From the NCBI GenBank assembly GCA_025057795.1, contig JANXEP010000004.1:1-64000 (forward strand): 64,000 nt of DNA, in the 5' to 3' direction. Within the stretch, counting starts at the first letter, position 1. Every line of letters begins with the position of its first letter. The position numbers and the translations under genes were made by a program. This DNA is from Candidatus Bathyarchaeota archaeon (GTDB lineage Archaea; Thermoproteota; Bathyarchaeia; Bathyarchaeales; UBA233). The notes under the pieces are model-generated. The model saw only the letters and a list, made by a program, of their open reading frames with translations, was not told the DNA's origin and ran no database searches. Of the stretch, positions 18,007 through 26,659 are shown piece by piece.

Positions 18007-18936
18007 TCAACTCTCCCCTTTCAATAACGCTTCCCATATCCCGAATCCGCCTACGGTTTCAGGTCTTTCAACTGGGTTGTACCACTTCTTCTTTGTGCCT
18101 ATTTTCGCCCTCATTTTCCACCCGATGGTTTTAGGCTCCTTCTCTATCCTTTCGAGCAGCACATTCAGCTTTTGCATTAATTCTTCCCTATCGTTTACGT
18201 CAATTCCAGCGGGGTCTATTTCTGCTTCCTTGCCCAGAGTGTCCAGCTCAGATATGAATTTTCGGAGTTTTTTGAGATTGGTTGTGGCGGTGTACCAGAA
18301 TCCCCAGTCTTGGGCCAAAAGTTTTGCTATGTATGAGGCGTCTATTTGCTCCTTCTCTTTTCCCTCGCCGACGCTGTGGGCTTTTAAAAGCAGTAAGCAG
18401 TCTTTCAAGTCTTTTAAGCTGAAGGCCTCCCACATCTGTATCTTTTCAAGAAGCATGTCCGTAACCGTTATTGTGGGATAGTCAAGCTCAAGCCTTCCGC
18501 GAAAATCGATGGGGTGATTTGCCACAAGAAGCTTGTCGAAGAATACGTCCACGTAAAACCAGCCTTGCGGGTGATAGTATATTTGCCTTTCAGAGGCTGC
18601 TGTGGAAAGGGTTGCCCTTCTCTTGGCATAGCCGAGTTTCTCAAAGAACTCTTTTATACGGTTTCTTTGGCCGCTGTAGGCAATAAAGTCTATGTCGCTG
18701 TACTCCTGGCCCTTAACCATGCCCGTGCCTGTCCTGCCAAGCTTTCTGGCGAAGTCCTTCTGGTTTTGGCTGTGGATTGCTACGGCTAATCCGCCTAGAA
18801 TTCTCAGGGTTAAGCCTTCCCGCATGGCTTTCTCCACTATTTCATGAGCCTCTTTTAGGAAGACTTCTGTGGGAACTACACCTCCCCACTCTTCTGGCAG
18901 TTCCCGTTTAATTTCCCTCTCAAGAAGCCAAGCCAT
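18007..18936 (-). CDS. Nucleotidyltransferase-like protein, paralogue 1
   Basis: 309 residues. LRILGGLAVAIHSQ (about residues 43-56) followed by YSDIDFIAY (about 78-86) is the GG...DxD core of the minimal nucleotidyltransferase fold. A later acidic strand, YVDVFFD, may supply a third carboxylate. The second half is helical and ends with a KKWYNPVERPETV box that reappears, altered, in the second such protein at 22.7-23.8 kb. The substrate is unknown; AbiEii-like or tRNA-modifying roles cannot be told apart. It follows the phosphoesterase gene by 5 bases. Confidence 0.7.
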   Translation of the reverse strand: MAWLLEREIKRELPEEWGGVVPTEVFLKEAHEIVEKAMREGLTLRILGGLAVAIHSQNQKDFARKLGRTGTGMVKGQEYSDIDFIAYSGQRNRIKEFFEKLGYAKRRATLSTAASERQIYYHPQGWFYVDVFFDKLLVANHPIDFRGRLELDYPTITVTDMLLEKIQMWEAFSLKDLKDCLLLLKAHSVGEGKEKEQIDASYIAKLLAQDWGFWYTATTNLKKLRKFISELDTLGKEAEIDPAGIDVNDREELMQKLNVLLERIEKEPKTIGWKMRAKIGTKKKWYNPVERPETVGGFGIWEALLKGES

Positions 18937-18941
18937 TCCGC

Positions 18942-19949
18942 TTAACCCTCTATTCGCTGGAGCCTAATTATTTTGTTGCCTTTAAACTCTATTAGGAAGG
19001 CGCGCAATATTCCCTCTGCATATTCGCTTCCGGGATTAACACAGTAGGTTCTTCCAATCTTTAATGAACCTGAAGACTCGTGGATGTGGCCGTGAAGCCC
19101 GAGGAACGGCTGGTGCTTCTCAATCATCTTTCTAACCGCCTTAGAGCCCACGGGAACCATTACGACATTCCCGCCTTGAATAACGGGGTTTAAGTTTTCG
19201 TCGAGTAGTGGTGCCTCGTCGATTTTAGACTGGTATGGCGGCGCGTGAAAGTTGAATATGGCGGATTCCACGTTTTTAAGCTGGGATATGTATCTTTCAA
19301 GCCTTTCCTCAAGCTTGTCTTCCTCCTCTTCGCGGGCTGTCTTCCACGGAGTTGGGTTAACCCAGCCGCAGCTAACCATCTCGTGTGTGTCGTCGATTTC
19401 TATCACTTTGCCTTCCCCATTTATGACGTGCTTGTGTTGGTTAATTATTTTGTCCACCACGAGTCTGTCGTCGTTTCCGGGACACACAACCACTCTTGTT
19501 TCGCTTGGGAGTTTCTTGGGGATTAGGTTAAACCATTCCTCAAGGGTTGAAAGCATAACTTTTTGGAAAACTTCATCAACCTTTTCTGGGTTTTTACACA
19601 ACTCCTCATATTCGCTTTCATTTGTCACGTAGGGATAATAGCCTATCCCCTTTACATCTTTAATGGCTTTCTCCAGCTCGCTTGAATCAATTGTGTGGGT
19701 TTTTTTAAGATGATAATAAGTGTATTTGCCATCCTTTCCCTTAACTATCGGCACAATCATCTTTCCAGTCAGGTCTCCGCCGCAAATAGCCACATTAACC
19801 TTAAGCATAGCCGAGGCGTTTAGAAATTTCCGCCACGTCCCCTCTGACCCGTGCATGTCGGTGGCGAAAAGTATCCGCGTGTTTTCGCTTTTCTCCCTTT
19901 TGAATAGAAAGCTCACCTGTTTCACCGTTAGTTTTACATAACTTGACAC
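18942..19949 (-). CDS. Metallophosphoesterase
   Basis: 335 residues of the calcineurin-like phosphoesterase fold. The metal-ligand motifs occur in order: FATDMHG (Asp and His), CGGDLTG, PGNDD, and GLHGHIHE (about residues 285-292). It should be a binuclear metal phosphatase or nuclease; the substrate is not evident. A lid-like insertion of about 100 residues separates GGD and PGND. It forms an operon with the nucleotidyltransferase-like gene 5 bases downstream. Confidence 0.87.
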   Translation of the reverse strand: MSSYVKLTVKQVSFLFKREKSENTRILFATDMHGSEGTWRKFLNASAMLKVNVAICGGDLTGKMIVPIVKGKDGKYTYYHLKKTHTIDSSELEKAIKDVKGIGYYPYVTNESEYEELCKNPEKVDEVFQKVMLSTLEEWFNLIPKKLPSETRVVVCPGNDDRLVVDKIINQHKHVINGEGKVIEIDDTHEMVSCGWVNPTPWKTAREEEEDKLEERLERYISQLKNVESAIFNFHAPPYQSKIDEAPLLDENLNPVIQGGNVVMVPVGSKAVRKMIEKHQPFLGLHGHIHESSGSLKIGRTYCVNPGSEYAEGILRAFLIEFKGNKIIRLQRIEG

Positions 19950-19985
19950 AGCGGAGCTATTTAAATTATGCCATAAATGAAAAAG

Positions 19986-19994
19986 CTTAAATTT
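19986..19994 (+). promoter_or_regulatory. TATA box for the APC permease gene
   Basis: CTTAAATTT fits an archaeal TATA element. Its predicted transcript start (about 20010-20015) lies after the TTG at 19993 but before the ATG at 20035, which decides the start codon of the permease. Confidence 0.5.
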
Positions 19995-20034
19995 GGTTAG
20001 AGTTAAAAAATGGGAAATTGGGTGTTATGATAAA

Positions 20035-21708
20035 ATGAGCTCAAAAAAGCCTGAACTTTTTGCAAGAGAGGCAACGGGACTAGTGAGAGAAATAGGCTTT
20101 ATGCTTGGCGTAATCATAATAATGGCCCATGTTGTCGGTTTAGGCTGGCAGAAAAGAGCCTTCCAATTTGCAGGTCCCATGCCAATTCCCAATGACATGC
20201 TTCCCCTAGGGCTTCCAGCGATGTTCTGGGCCTTCGTGTTCGGCGGAATAGTCGTACTCGTAACGGGTTACGCCGTCGGCTACGTAACAGCAGCCATGCC
20301 CAGGTCTGGCGGAGGGTATGTCACCATTTCAAGGGTCATTCATCCAATAATAGGGTATATGGGAGGATGGTTGATGTTCCTTGCAGAAGCCTTCTCCTAC
20401 GGACTCATCGGCGTGGCCTGCTTTGAGGCTGTCATGATATTCTACAACATCGCACTTGCGCCCACGGTCATAGTGTTTGATGCAACGACATTATTCATAG
20501 GAGGCCTCATCGTCGTCTGGGTGTTCGTGGCGCTCGCTCTGTTGGGCACGAAGATGTACGGTCGAATCTTGGAAGTGATGTTTTGGATCCCTGCTGTGAT
20601 CACTATTGGATTCTTCGCCATGTGGATTATCGGAGTAATGAACCCCGACCCGCTCATAACCGGAGTAAGCGAAGTTATGGGAGGCTGGACGCCACAACAA
20701 ATGGTGAACCTTGCGCTGGAAAAAGGAATGGCTGAGAACATACCAAGCCTTTTTGACGCTTTCTCTTTCGCGCTGCCGGGAGCATTCTGGGCTTACATGG
20801 GCTGGTATGCAACCACCTTCGTAGCCGGCGAGGTGAAAGAGGCGAATAAAAAACTTCCCCTTGTGGTCGTGTCAGCCGGCCTACTTGTAATGATAATTTA
20901 TTTGGCAGCTTCAGCGCTTTCATCAGCTGCAGCAATGAATACTGCTGTAACTCGTTATGGGGGACACACTTGGAGCTTCTACCAAGCCTACGCTTGGCTG
21001 AGCTATTCAAGCGCAGGAAAACAGGCGGCAGCTGTCATTCCCAACTTCCAGTCTGCTTGGAGCACGGGGATAGCCTCCCTCATCGCTAGAGGCATGGGGT
21101 TAGGTTGGCTTTCATGGCTAATCGCCTTGGCAGGCGTGCTCTGGCTTGCAAACGACATACCGCCATTCCTGCTGGTTGGATCTAGAACCCTGTTTGCCAT
21201 GTCCTTCGACAGAATGATGCCTGAGAGCTTCGCATATGTCAGTGAAAGGTGGCATGCGCCAGTTTGGTCAATCGTAGCCACAGGTGCCGCTGGAGTTTTG
21301 GGATGCATAGCCGAATCAAACGTTGCGAATTTAACCACGTATTTCGCCTTCGCAGGTGTCGTAGGAACAGACATATTCGACGCGTTTTTCCTCACACTGT
21401 TCTGCCTCTCATGCATGCTGCTTCCGCTCGAGAGAAAAGATATCTACGATAGGGCAGCAGTTAGACACTCAACAGGCACCGTGGTAACGTTGGGCTTCGT
21501 AGCAACGCTGCTAGCGGGCTTCTGCCTCTACATATTCATAAGAGAGTCGCCGTGGATTTTGAACCCCAGAGGCGAGGAAATTTACAGCACTATCGGCTTC
21601 TTCCTCTGCATCGTAATTGGGCTGCTACTGTATGTCTACCACCACTACAAAAACACTGTGCGCGGCGTAGACGTGAGAACGCTTTACCTCAGCATCCCAC
21701 CCGAATAA
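20035..21708 (+). CDS. APC-family amino acid/polyamine permease
   Basis: 557 residues from ATG at 20035, which has GGGTG about 12 bases upstream; a longer reading from TTG at 19993 would begin before the likely transcript start. About 12 hydrophobic segments are seen. The first, VREIGFMLGVIIIMAHVVGLG, is shaped like TM1 of APC transporters, and AMPRSGGGYV is the conserved loop after TM2. It probably imports an amino acid or amine using an ion gradient; the substrate cannot be read from sequence. It is monocistronic. Confidence 0.85.
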   Translation: MSSKKPELFAREATGLVREIGFMLGVIIIMAHVVGLGWQKRAFQFAGPMPIPNDMLPLGLPAMFWAFVFGGIVVLVTGYAVGYVTAAMPRSGGGYVTISRVIHPIIGYMGGWLMFLAEAFSYGLIGVACFEAVMIFYNIALAPTVIVFDATTLFIGGLIVVWVFVALALLGTKMYGRILEVMFWIPAVITIGFFAMWIIGVMNPDPLITGVSEVMGGWTPQQMVNLALEKGMAENIPSLFDAFSFALPGAFWAYMGWYATTFVAGEVKEANKKLPLVVVSAGLLVMIIYLAASALSSAAAMNTAVTRYGGHTWSFYQAYAWLSYSSAGKQAAAVIPNFQSAWSTGIASLIARGMGLGWLSWLIALAGVLWLANDIPPFLLVGSRTLFAMSFDRMMPESFAYVSERWHAPVWSIVATGAAGVLGCIAESNVANLTTYFAFAGVVGTDIFDAFFLTLFCLSCMLLPLERKDIYDRAAVRHSTGTVVTLGFVATLLAGFCLYIFIRESPWILNPRGEEIYSTIGFFLCIVIGLLLYVYHHYKNTVRGVDVRTLYLSIPPE

Positions 21709-21755
21709 CCTTAAAATACTCTCTTTTTATTTTTATTGAACGCAAGGTGTTCTAG

Positions 21756-22655
21756 GTGCATGAGCTAAACTTTATAATAGACTTAGTGGAAGAGCGGCTG
21801 GCAAAAGGGAACCTGCGATGGATAGCCAACTTTAAAGAAATCCATAAAGATTACAAAATGGGCGAATTGACAATTCCCATTTATGCCACTGGAAGCCTAG
21901 AAGAGAAGGGATTCATTCTGTCAAGAATATTCTCGTATTTTGTAACGCCTAAATTTAAAATTCATTTTTTATTTTACGCCTATCCAGAGGTTGATGTTAA
22001 ACTTTTAAGAAAGCTCATAACATTATCTAAAGATAAGTTTGTTGGCGATGACTGGATATTTATTGGAATCGTTCAGAGCAAGCCAATCGGCAAGGCTTTA
22101 AAAGACGCTATAGAAAGCATAGCTGACGACAGAATAGGTGTGACCGTCTGCAGTCTTGCCTCAAAAACTGAAGTTTCGTCAAAAAACGTCTTGGGGAAAG
22201 CTCTTCAAAGGCAATTGAGATTAGCCGAGGCAAAATTTGAGGCTTTTGACTTACCAAGCTACCTCAAAAGCTTCACCATAACATTCTCTTTAGGTACATT
22301 GGCACTTATCACAATAGCCTTTCTAGCCAAAACTTCCACAGCGGTTCAACCTTTAACCCTTTTAATTTTAGCCTTCCTCTCGGTTATAGTGGGTCACAGA
22401 ATTTACAAAAAACGTTATCACATGACTTTAACCTTGAATAATGAAGGATTTAAGCTCCAAGAAGGCAGCAACAAGGTTATAGAGGAAAAATGGTCTAGCT
22501 TTACAGATTTGGCGTTTTATATTACACCGAAAAAAGAAACGTGTCTCAGACTGTACCTAAAGGAAGGAGCAACTATCGACCTGCCAATTTCGAGGGTTGG
22601 CATTTCAAGGAAAGACGCTTACAACATTATTAAGCAGTTGATAGAAAGGAAATAA
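21756..22655 (+). CDS. Two-TM membrane protein of unknown function
   Basis: 299 residues, not recognised. Residues 1-165 are a soluble alpha/beta domain, followed by two adjacent hydrophobic segments (about 172-192 and 197-214) that form a hairpin, then a short C-terminal beta-rich domain (TLTLNNEGFKLQEGSNKV...) resembling the PH-like tail of some bacterial and archaeal membrane proteins. GTG at 21756 is the start. It sits 48 bases after the permease and ends two bases before the convergent nucleotidyltransferase-like gene. Confidence 0.65.
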   Translation: MHELNFIIDLVEERLAKGNLRWIANFKEIHKDYKMGELTIPIYATGSLEEKGFILSRIFSYFVTPKFKIHFLFYAYPEVDVKLLRKLITLSKDKFVGDDWIFIGIVQSKPIGKALKDAIESIADDRIGVTVCSLASKTEVSSKNVLGKALQRQLRLAEAKFEAFDLPSYLKSFTITFSLGTLALITIAFLAKTSTAVQPLTLLILAFLSVIVGHRIYKKRYHMTLTLNNEGFKLQEGSNKVIEEKWSSFTDLAFYITPKKETCLRLYLKEGATIDLPISRVGISRKDAYNIIKQLIERK

Positions 22656-22657
22656 CA

Positions 22658-23764
22658 TCACTTTATTGGCGGTGTTTCAACGGCTGTATTCCACCATGGC
22701 TTGTCCCATTTCTTATCTATTAAGGGCAGTTCTTTGAGGAGGAGTTGAATATTCTCGGTTGCTCTGGCTACCTCGCTTTTTGAAAGCCATTTCAGGAGAA
22801 CATCCTGCTTTTCCACAATATTTCTAAGATTCAAGGTGATCGTCAGCGCAAGTTTCTTGTCTTTCTCTAATATTCTCCGCATTTTCTGGGGATCTATAGC
22901 CTCTGCTCCCTTTCCAACTTCGTGATCCAGAAAAATGGCGCACACGTCCTTAACATCTTTTTCCTCCATTCCCACTATAATCTTGTCCTTATCGTAGTAG
23001 GGATATGGAAGCACCCTGTAATCTTGTCCTTGCTGTTTAAGTTCCTCAGCGGCTTCTTTGGGCGCGTCAAAAATGAACTGAGCCTTAGAAAGCAGCAGCT
23101 GCTCTAATCCTATCGTGTAAAGGTTTTCCTTATACCTTTCAAACTCGCTGTTAACATCCACTCTATGCCTCAAATCTATACGGTCGCAGAAAATGTCCAA
23201 AACAGTTATTGTGGGGAACCCCTCTCCGTTCACCCCGTTAATCGTGGTGACACGGTATCTTTCGCCGTGCCTCCAAGCGTTAAAACGCCTGTCGTTGGCC
23301 GTGGCAAAAGACTTGTAGTGAGTCCCAAAAGCCTTATCCATGCTTAAAAGAAGCCTATAAAACTCCACTCCCTGCTTCTTCGGAACAATAAAGTCTGTGT
23401 CCTTTATTTCCCTGGCTAAAGGCCCGTTCGAGTTTGCACTTTTACAGTGAAATTTAACCGCTGCTCCGCCGAACAGCAAAGCGGGGATGGGATTTTTGCT
23501 GATTCTCTTTTCAAAAGCCTTAGGATACAACTCATGAAGCCTATGCGCGTTGAGAGCAGCCCATAAAGTGACAACGGCGCTCCGCATGGGAAAATACTTC
23601 AATTCTATGTAAGAGGGTAGGCCAAGCTCATCCCGTAGCTGCGCCGAGTCTACAGCCGATGTTAAGGGCAAATCAACCTCGTATGAGGTTCCATCTAAAT
23701 CCCGATAGAGCACAAACCGTCCAGATGCTCCAGCGCTTACGCTTCCCTCAACACCCACTTCCAT
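22658..23764 (-). CDS. Nucleotidyltransferase-like protein, paralogue 2
   Basis: 368 residues from ATG at 23764, which has GGAG at 23771-23774 six bases upstream. A longer open frame to 23884 exists but begins before the likely promoter TATATAT at 23883-23890. LLFGGAAVKFHC followed by DTDFIVPK is the nucleotidyltransferase GG...DxD core. FPTITVLDIFCDRI and the terminal KPWWNTAVETPP parallel the paralogue at 18.0-18.9 kb. An N-terminal domain of about 90 residues is extra. Substrate unknown. Confidence 0.68.
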   Translation of the reverse strand: MEVGVEGSVSAGASGRFVLYRDLDGTSYEVDLPLTSAVDSAQLRDELGLPSYIELKYFPMRSAVVTLWAALNAHRLHELYPKAFEKRISKNPIPALLFGGAAVKFHCKSANSNGPLAREIKDTDFIVPKKQGVEFYRLLLSMDKAFGTHYKSFATANDRRFNAWRHGERYRVTTINGVNGEGFPTITVLDIFCDRIDLRHRVDVNSEFERYKENLYTIGLEQLLLSKAQFIFDAPKEAAEELKQQGQDYRVLPYPYYDKDKIIVGMEEKDVKDVCAIFLDHEVGKGAEAIDPQKMRRILEKDKKLALTITLNLRNIVEKQDVLLKWLSKSEVARATENIQLLLKELPLIDKKWDKPWWNTAVETPPIK

Positions 23765-23923
23765 AACGTTCTCCTTTAAACTTTCAATGTAAACCCTTTT
23801 AGCAGCTTCTCCCGAACCCACATAATACCATAAAAGAAGATAATAAGTTTTACGCCATAAACGCCCCACGGCACAGAATAACATATATATCCATTATCTT
23901 TGCAAATAAACTCAGCAAATAAC

Positions 23924-24093
23924 GGGGCCGTAGTCTAGGCAGGCATGACGACGGGCTCCAGAACCCAAAACGGGTTTGCGGACCGCCCAAGCGGAATGAA
24001 GAAGTTCTGGAGCGGTCAAAGAGAAACCCGTAGGAGCAGCCGAGCGCTGCCTCCGGGTAAAGGTCGTCGGTTCAAATCCGGCCGGCCCCACCA
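23924..24093 (+). tRNA. tRNA-Trp(CCA) with one canonical and one inferred second intron
   Basis: The acceptor GGGGCCG (23924-23930) pairs with CGGCCCC (24083-24089); discriminator A and an encoded CCA follow. The T arm is GTCGG-TTCAAAT-CCGGC (24066-24082) and the D arm starts at 23933. The anticodon stem ACGGG (23951-23955) leads to loop C-T-C-C-A-G, so the anticodon is CCA at 23958-23960. The matching CCCGT is only found at 24027-24031, so a 64-base intron occupies about 23962-24025, the canonical 37/38 site. A further 29 bases (about 24032-24060) separate position 43 from the variable loop AGGTC and are best explained as a second intron; its borders are ambiguous by three bases because AGG is repeated. 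Confidence 0.85.
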
Positions 24094-25010
24094 CGGCATA
24101 AACCAGCCCCCTTTGACGGCTGAGGAAACCGTAAACTTTGTTTTGTGGCTTAAAAGGACTAAGCGTTTGGCAGAAGCCACTATCGCGGGTAAGCTTGAGT
24201 GCCTAAGGAATTTGGCTAAGCGTGTTGACTTGTGGGACAGCGAGGCTGTTGAAGACGTTGTTAGAGAAACGCCTAACTGGAGTAACGCCTACAAGAACCG
24301 TGTGCTTTATGCGTATCAAGATTGGCTTCGGTTCCACGGCTTCGAATATAAGTTTGAGCCTTACTATGTGAATGCAAAACTGCCATATGTTCCGCTTGAG
24401 AAGGAAATTGACCAGTTAATTTGCGGTTTTGCTGGTTCTAAGGCTAAGCGTTACGCGGCTATGCTGCAGTTGGCAAAGGAAACGGGTTGGAGGCCTGTGG
24501 AAATTTTTAGGCTGACGCCAGCGGATTTCGATTTGGAAAGGCAGATAGTCACTTTAAATGATCCTGCCAAGAGGAGCGAGCCGAGGTAGGCGAAGATGTC
24601 GGATAAAGCTTGTGGCTATGATGAAGCCTTTATTGGTGGATACGCCGTTTAACAGTCGGGTTTGGGCTTCTAAGCCTAAGAAGATTCGCAGAACCTTTAC
24701 AGAAGTTAGAAACCGAATAGCCGAAAAGCTTGGAAACCCGAATATTCGGAAGATAACGTTGAAGACTTTTAGGCATTTTAAGGGGACGATGACTTATTAT
24801 AAGACGAAGGATATTGTTTACACGCAGAGGGTTCTTGGGCATAAGAATATTAAGAACACGCTTGTTTATATTCACCTTGTCAACTTTGAAAGCGACGAAT
24901 ACATAGCCAAAGTGGCAACCAGCCTCGAAGAAGCCTGCCAACTGATAGAAGCCGGATTCGAATACGTTACAGAAATGGACGGAGCCAAAATCTTCAGAAA
25001 ACGCAAATGA
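24094..25010 (+). pseudogene. Tyrosine recombinase (archaeal integrase), broken
   Basis: Directly after the tRNA-Trp CCA the frame is open for an archaeal integrase. A core-binding domain is followed by the first catalytic Arg in KETGWRPVEIFRL. The frame then hits TAG at 24587-24589, where CAG is expected (SEPR-stop-AKMSDK), and needs a one-base deletion near 24608 to continue as LVAMMKPLLVDTP. The second half carries TLKTFRHFKGTM (H-x-x-R region), RVLGHKN and the Tyr in TLVYIHL, and ends in the family-typical EAGFEYV...FRKRK. The reading frame is also open upstream through the tRNA 3' end, as expected if the attachment site lies inside the integrase gene. No intact product is possible without readthrough and frameshifting. 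Confidence 0.88.
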
Positions 25011-25086
25011 TAAAAGCTCCGTTCCGGAGAGCGTATCTGACTTTATCAAAAGGCGGATACCTAAAAGCAGGGTGACCAGACACTAA

Positions 25087-25203
25087 ATGAAACTGAAACG
25101 CAAAGCCATACACTTCCACCCAAGATACGCAGGATATTATTACACAATTGAGGCGAAAGGCTGGATTAATAATTTAAACTTCCCCCTTTTCTTTTCGTCA
25201 TAA
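25087..25203 (+). CDS. Short open frame of doubtful reality
   Basis: 38 codons from ATG (MKLKRKAIHFHPRYAGYYYT...). The basic and aromatic composition is not random-looking, and it begins shortly after the integrase remnant. It could be a tiny element gene or the start of a truncated one. There is no clear ribosome-binding site. The rest of the 357-base stretch 25011-25367 shows nothing recognisable. Confidence 0.2.
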   Translation: MKLKRKAIHFHPRYAGYYYTIEAKGWINNLNFPLFFSS

Positions 25204-25367
25204 AAGGTAAATTCGTCTGCGTTAAGTCGTACTTTCAAGGAGTTTATGTGTTACGTAATCGCAATGCTATACGGTAAAGGAAAAACAGGATTAACGCGAA
25301 GGAAACTTCAGGCTCGGTGGATATCATCGAATACGGTAAAAACATTAATTTATTTGGTTCAAACTTA

Positions 25368-26447
25368 TCATCTGTATGTAAGGTGATAGAACCTTACGGT
25401 ATGCCAAATTCTGATTGGTGTTTGCTGTTTGAAGCTAAAATATTTCTTCCGGTTTCTAATCAGTATTCGCATATATCCGCTTACTTGAAAGGCGTGAGTA
25501 ACTGTAAACGGTACCTCTATGAAGCCCAGTTCTCTTATTTGAAGCCTGCTATATAATTTCTTTGCCTCTTCAAAAAACTCTTTGAGTTCTGGTTTGACGA
25601 TGTCTGACGCTCCTATGACTAATTCATTGGTAAACTTACCTGCCTCAATTACAATCCTTTTGAGTAAATACGTGCCTGAGACTGCATTGATTCCCGCGAC
25701 ATCTTTTACGCCTAAAAGAGGCAAGTAAGGGGGATTGCAAATAATTAAGTCGTATTTTTCCTCCTTAAAGTCGTCAAAAGCATTTGAAGCAAAACTACGA
25801 TATCGAACATCAATAGTTTGACAGTTTCTATAGCAATTAAAGGCGCTTAAAAATACAGGGCTAATAAATATATCAGTAAAAACTATTTCCTTAACGCTGT
25901 TATTAATTTTGCTGAGCCATATTCCAAGGAAACCTGTTCCAGAACCTATATCACATATTTTCCTTAAATCTTTTCTATCTTTAAAATGCTGTTGCAAAAG
26001 GACTGCAAAGAACAAACTGTCAATGGATGGAGGCCATAATGTGTCATTATCTTTGTAATATACTTCTACGTCTCCAAAATTTATCTTAACAATACCGTGA
26101 CCAAACGCGTTTTGAATAATCTCTCCTGATTTTTCTGAGTGAATTGGACATTTAATATCAGTATTCCTATATTCAGAAGGAACCCTACAAATGCAAGGCC
26201 ACAGCAATTTTTGATCGATAGTAGCTATATGATGCTGTTCATTGTAATAAAAGTCTATGCGACGTAAATCGGAGCTAATATTAACATTTAGAATCGGATA
26301 AACTTTTATTCCTCTGAAAAGCAGTTTTCTAAAAAATCGATTGTTGATGAAATTAATCAGGGATTTATGCCGCTTGTAAATTTCTTTAACATATTCGGTT
26401 GCAATTCTGTAATATTCTATATCCGTAGGTGCTTGAACTGTAGGCAT
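25368..26447 (-). CDS. SAM-dependent methyltransferase, HemK/N6-adenine-like
   Basis: 359 residues. ICDIGSGTGFLGIWLS (about residues 163-178) is SAM-binding motif I, and LIICNPPYLPLL (about 236-247) is the NPPY catalytic motif of enzymes that methylate planar amide or amino nitrogens (release factor Gln, rRNA or DNA adenine). The N-terminal about 150 residues contain CPIHSEK and CICR, possibly metal-binding, and are not recognised. Composition is clearly more AT-rich than the surrounding genome, and it sits in the integrase scar, so acquisition by transfer is likely. TATA-like GATTTAAGG lies about 50 bases upstream. Confidence 0.72.
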   Translation of the reverse strand: MPTVQAPTDIEYYRIATEYVKEIYKRHKSLINFINNRFFRKLLFRGIKVYPILNVNISSDLRRIDFYYNEQHHIATIDQKLLWPCICRVPSEYRNTDIKCPIHSEKSGEIIQNAFGHGIVKINFGDVEVYYKDNDTLWPPSIDSLFFAVLLQQHFKDRKDLRKICDIGSGTGFLGIWLSKINNSVKEIVFTDIFISPVFLSAFNCYRNCQTIDVRYRSFASNAFDDFKEEKYDLIICNPPYLPLLGVKDVAGINAVSGTYLLKRIVIEAGKFTNELVIGASDIVKPELKEFFEEAKKLYSRLQIRELGFIEVPFTVTHAFQVSGYMRILIRNRKKYFSFKQQTPIRIWHTVRFYHLTYR

Positions 26448-26659
26448 CTGTGCCGATAGTCTTTTGTCTGAATTTTCTAATCTTTCGAGTATTGTCCTTA
26501 AATCGGTTTTCCCAAAAGCCCATTTTAGAGGAAATAAAATTTTTCGCGAAAATAACTCGCTATCTTACAAATTATTTCAATTACATCTTTAAAGATAATG
26601 AAATCTCCTATGGAATACGCTTAATCATCCCTTTGCTTTTAATTCTTTTAGTTAATATT

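Noticed and set aside
20442..21416. Minus-strand open frames antisense to the APC permease
   Set aside because: Membrane-protein genes commonly leave long antisense frames; the permease has all family signatures and the antisense products have none.
23945..24093. Integrase start at ATG 23945
   Set aside because: The first about 50 codons of that frame are tRNA-Trp sequence; the frame is open there because the attachment site overlaps, not because it is a normal gene start.
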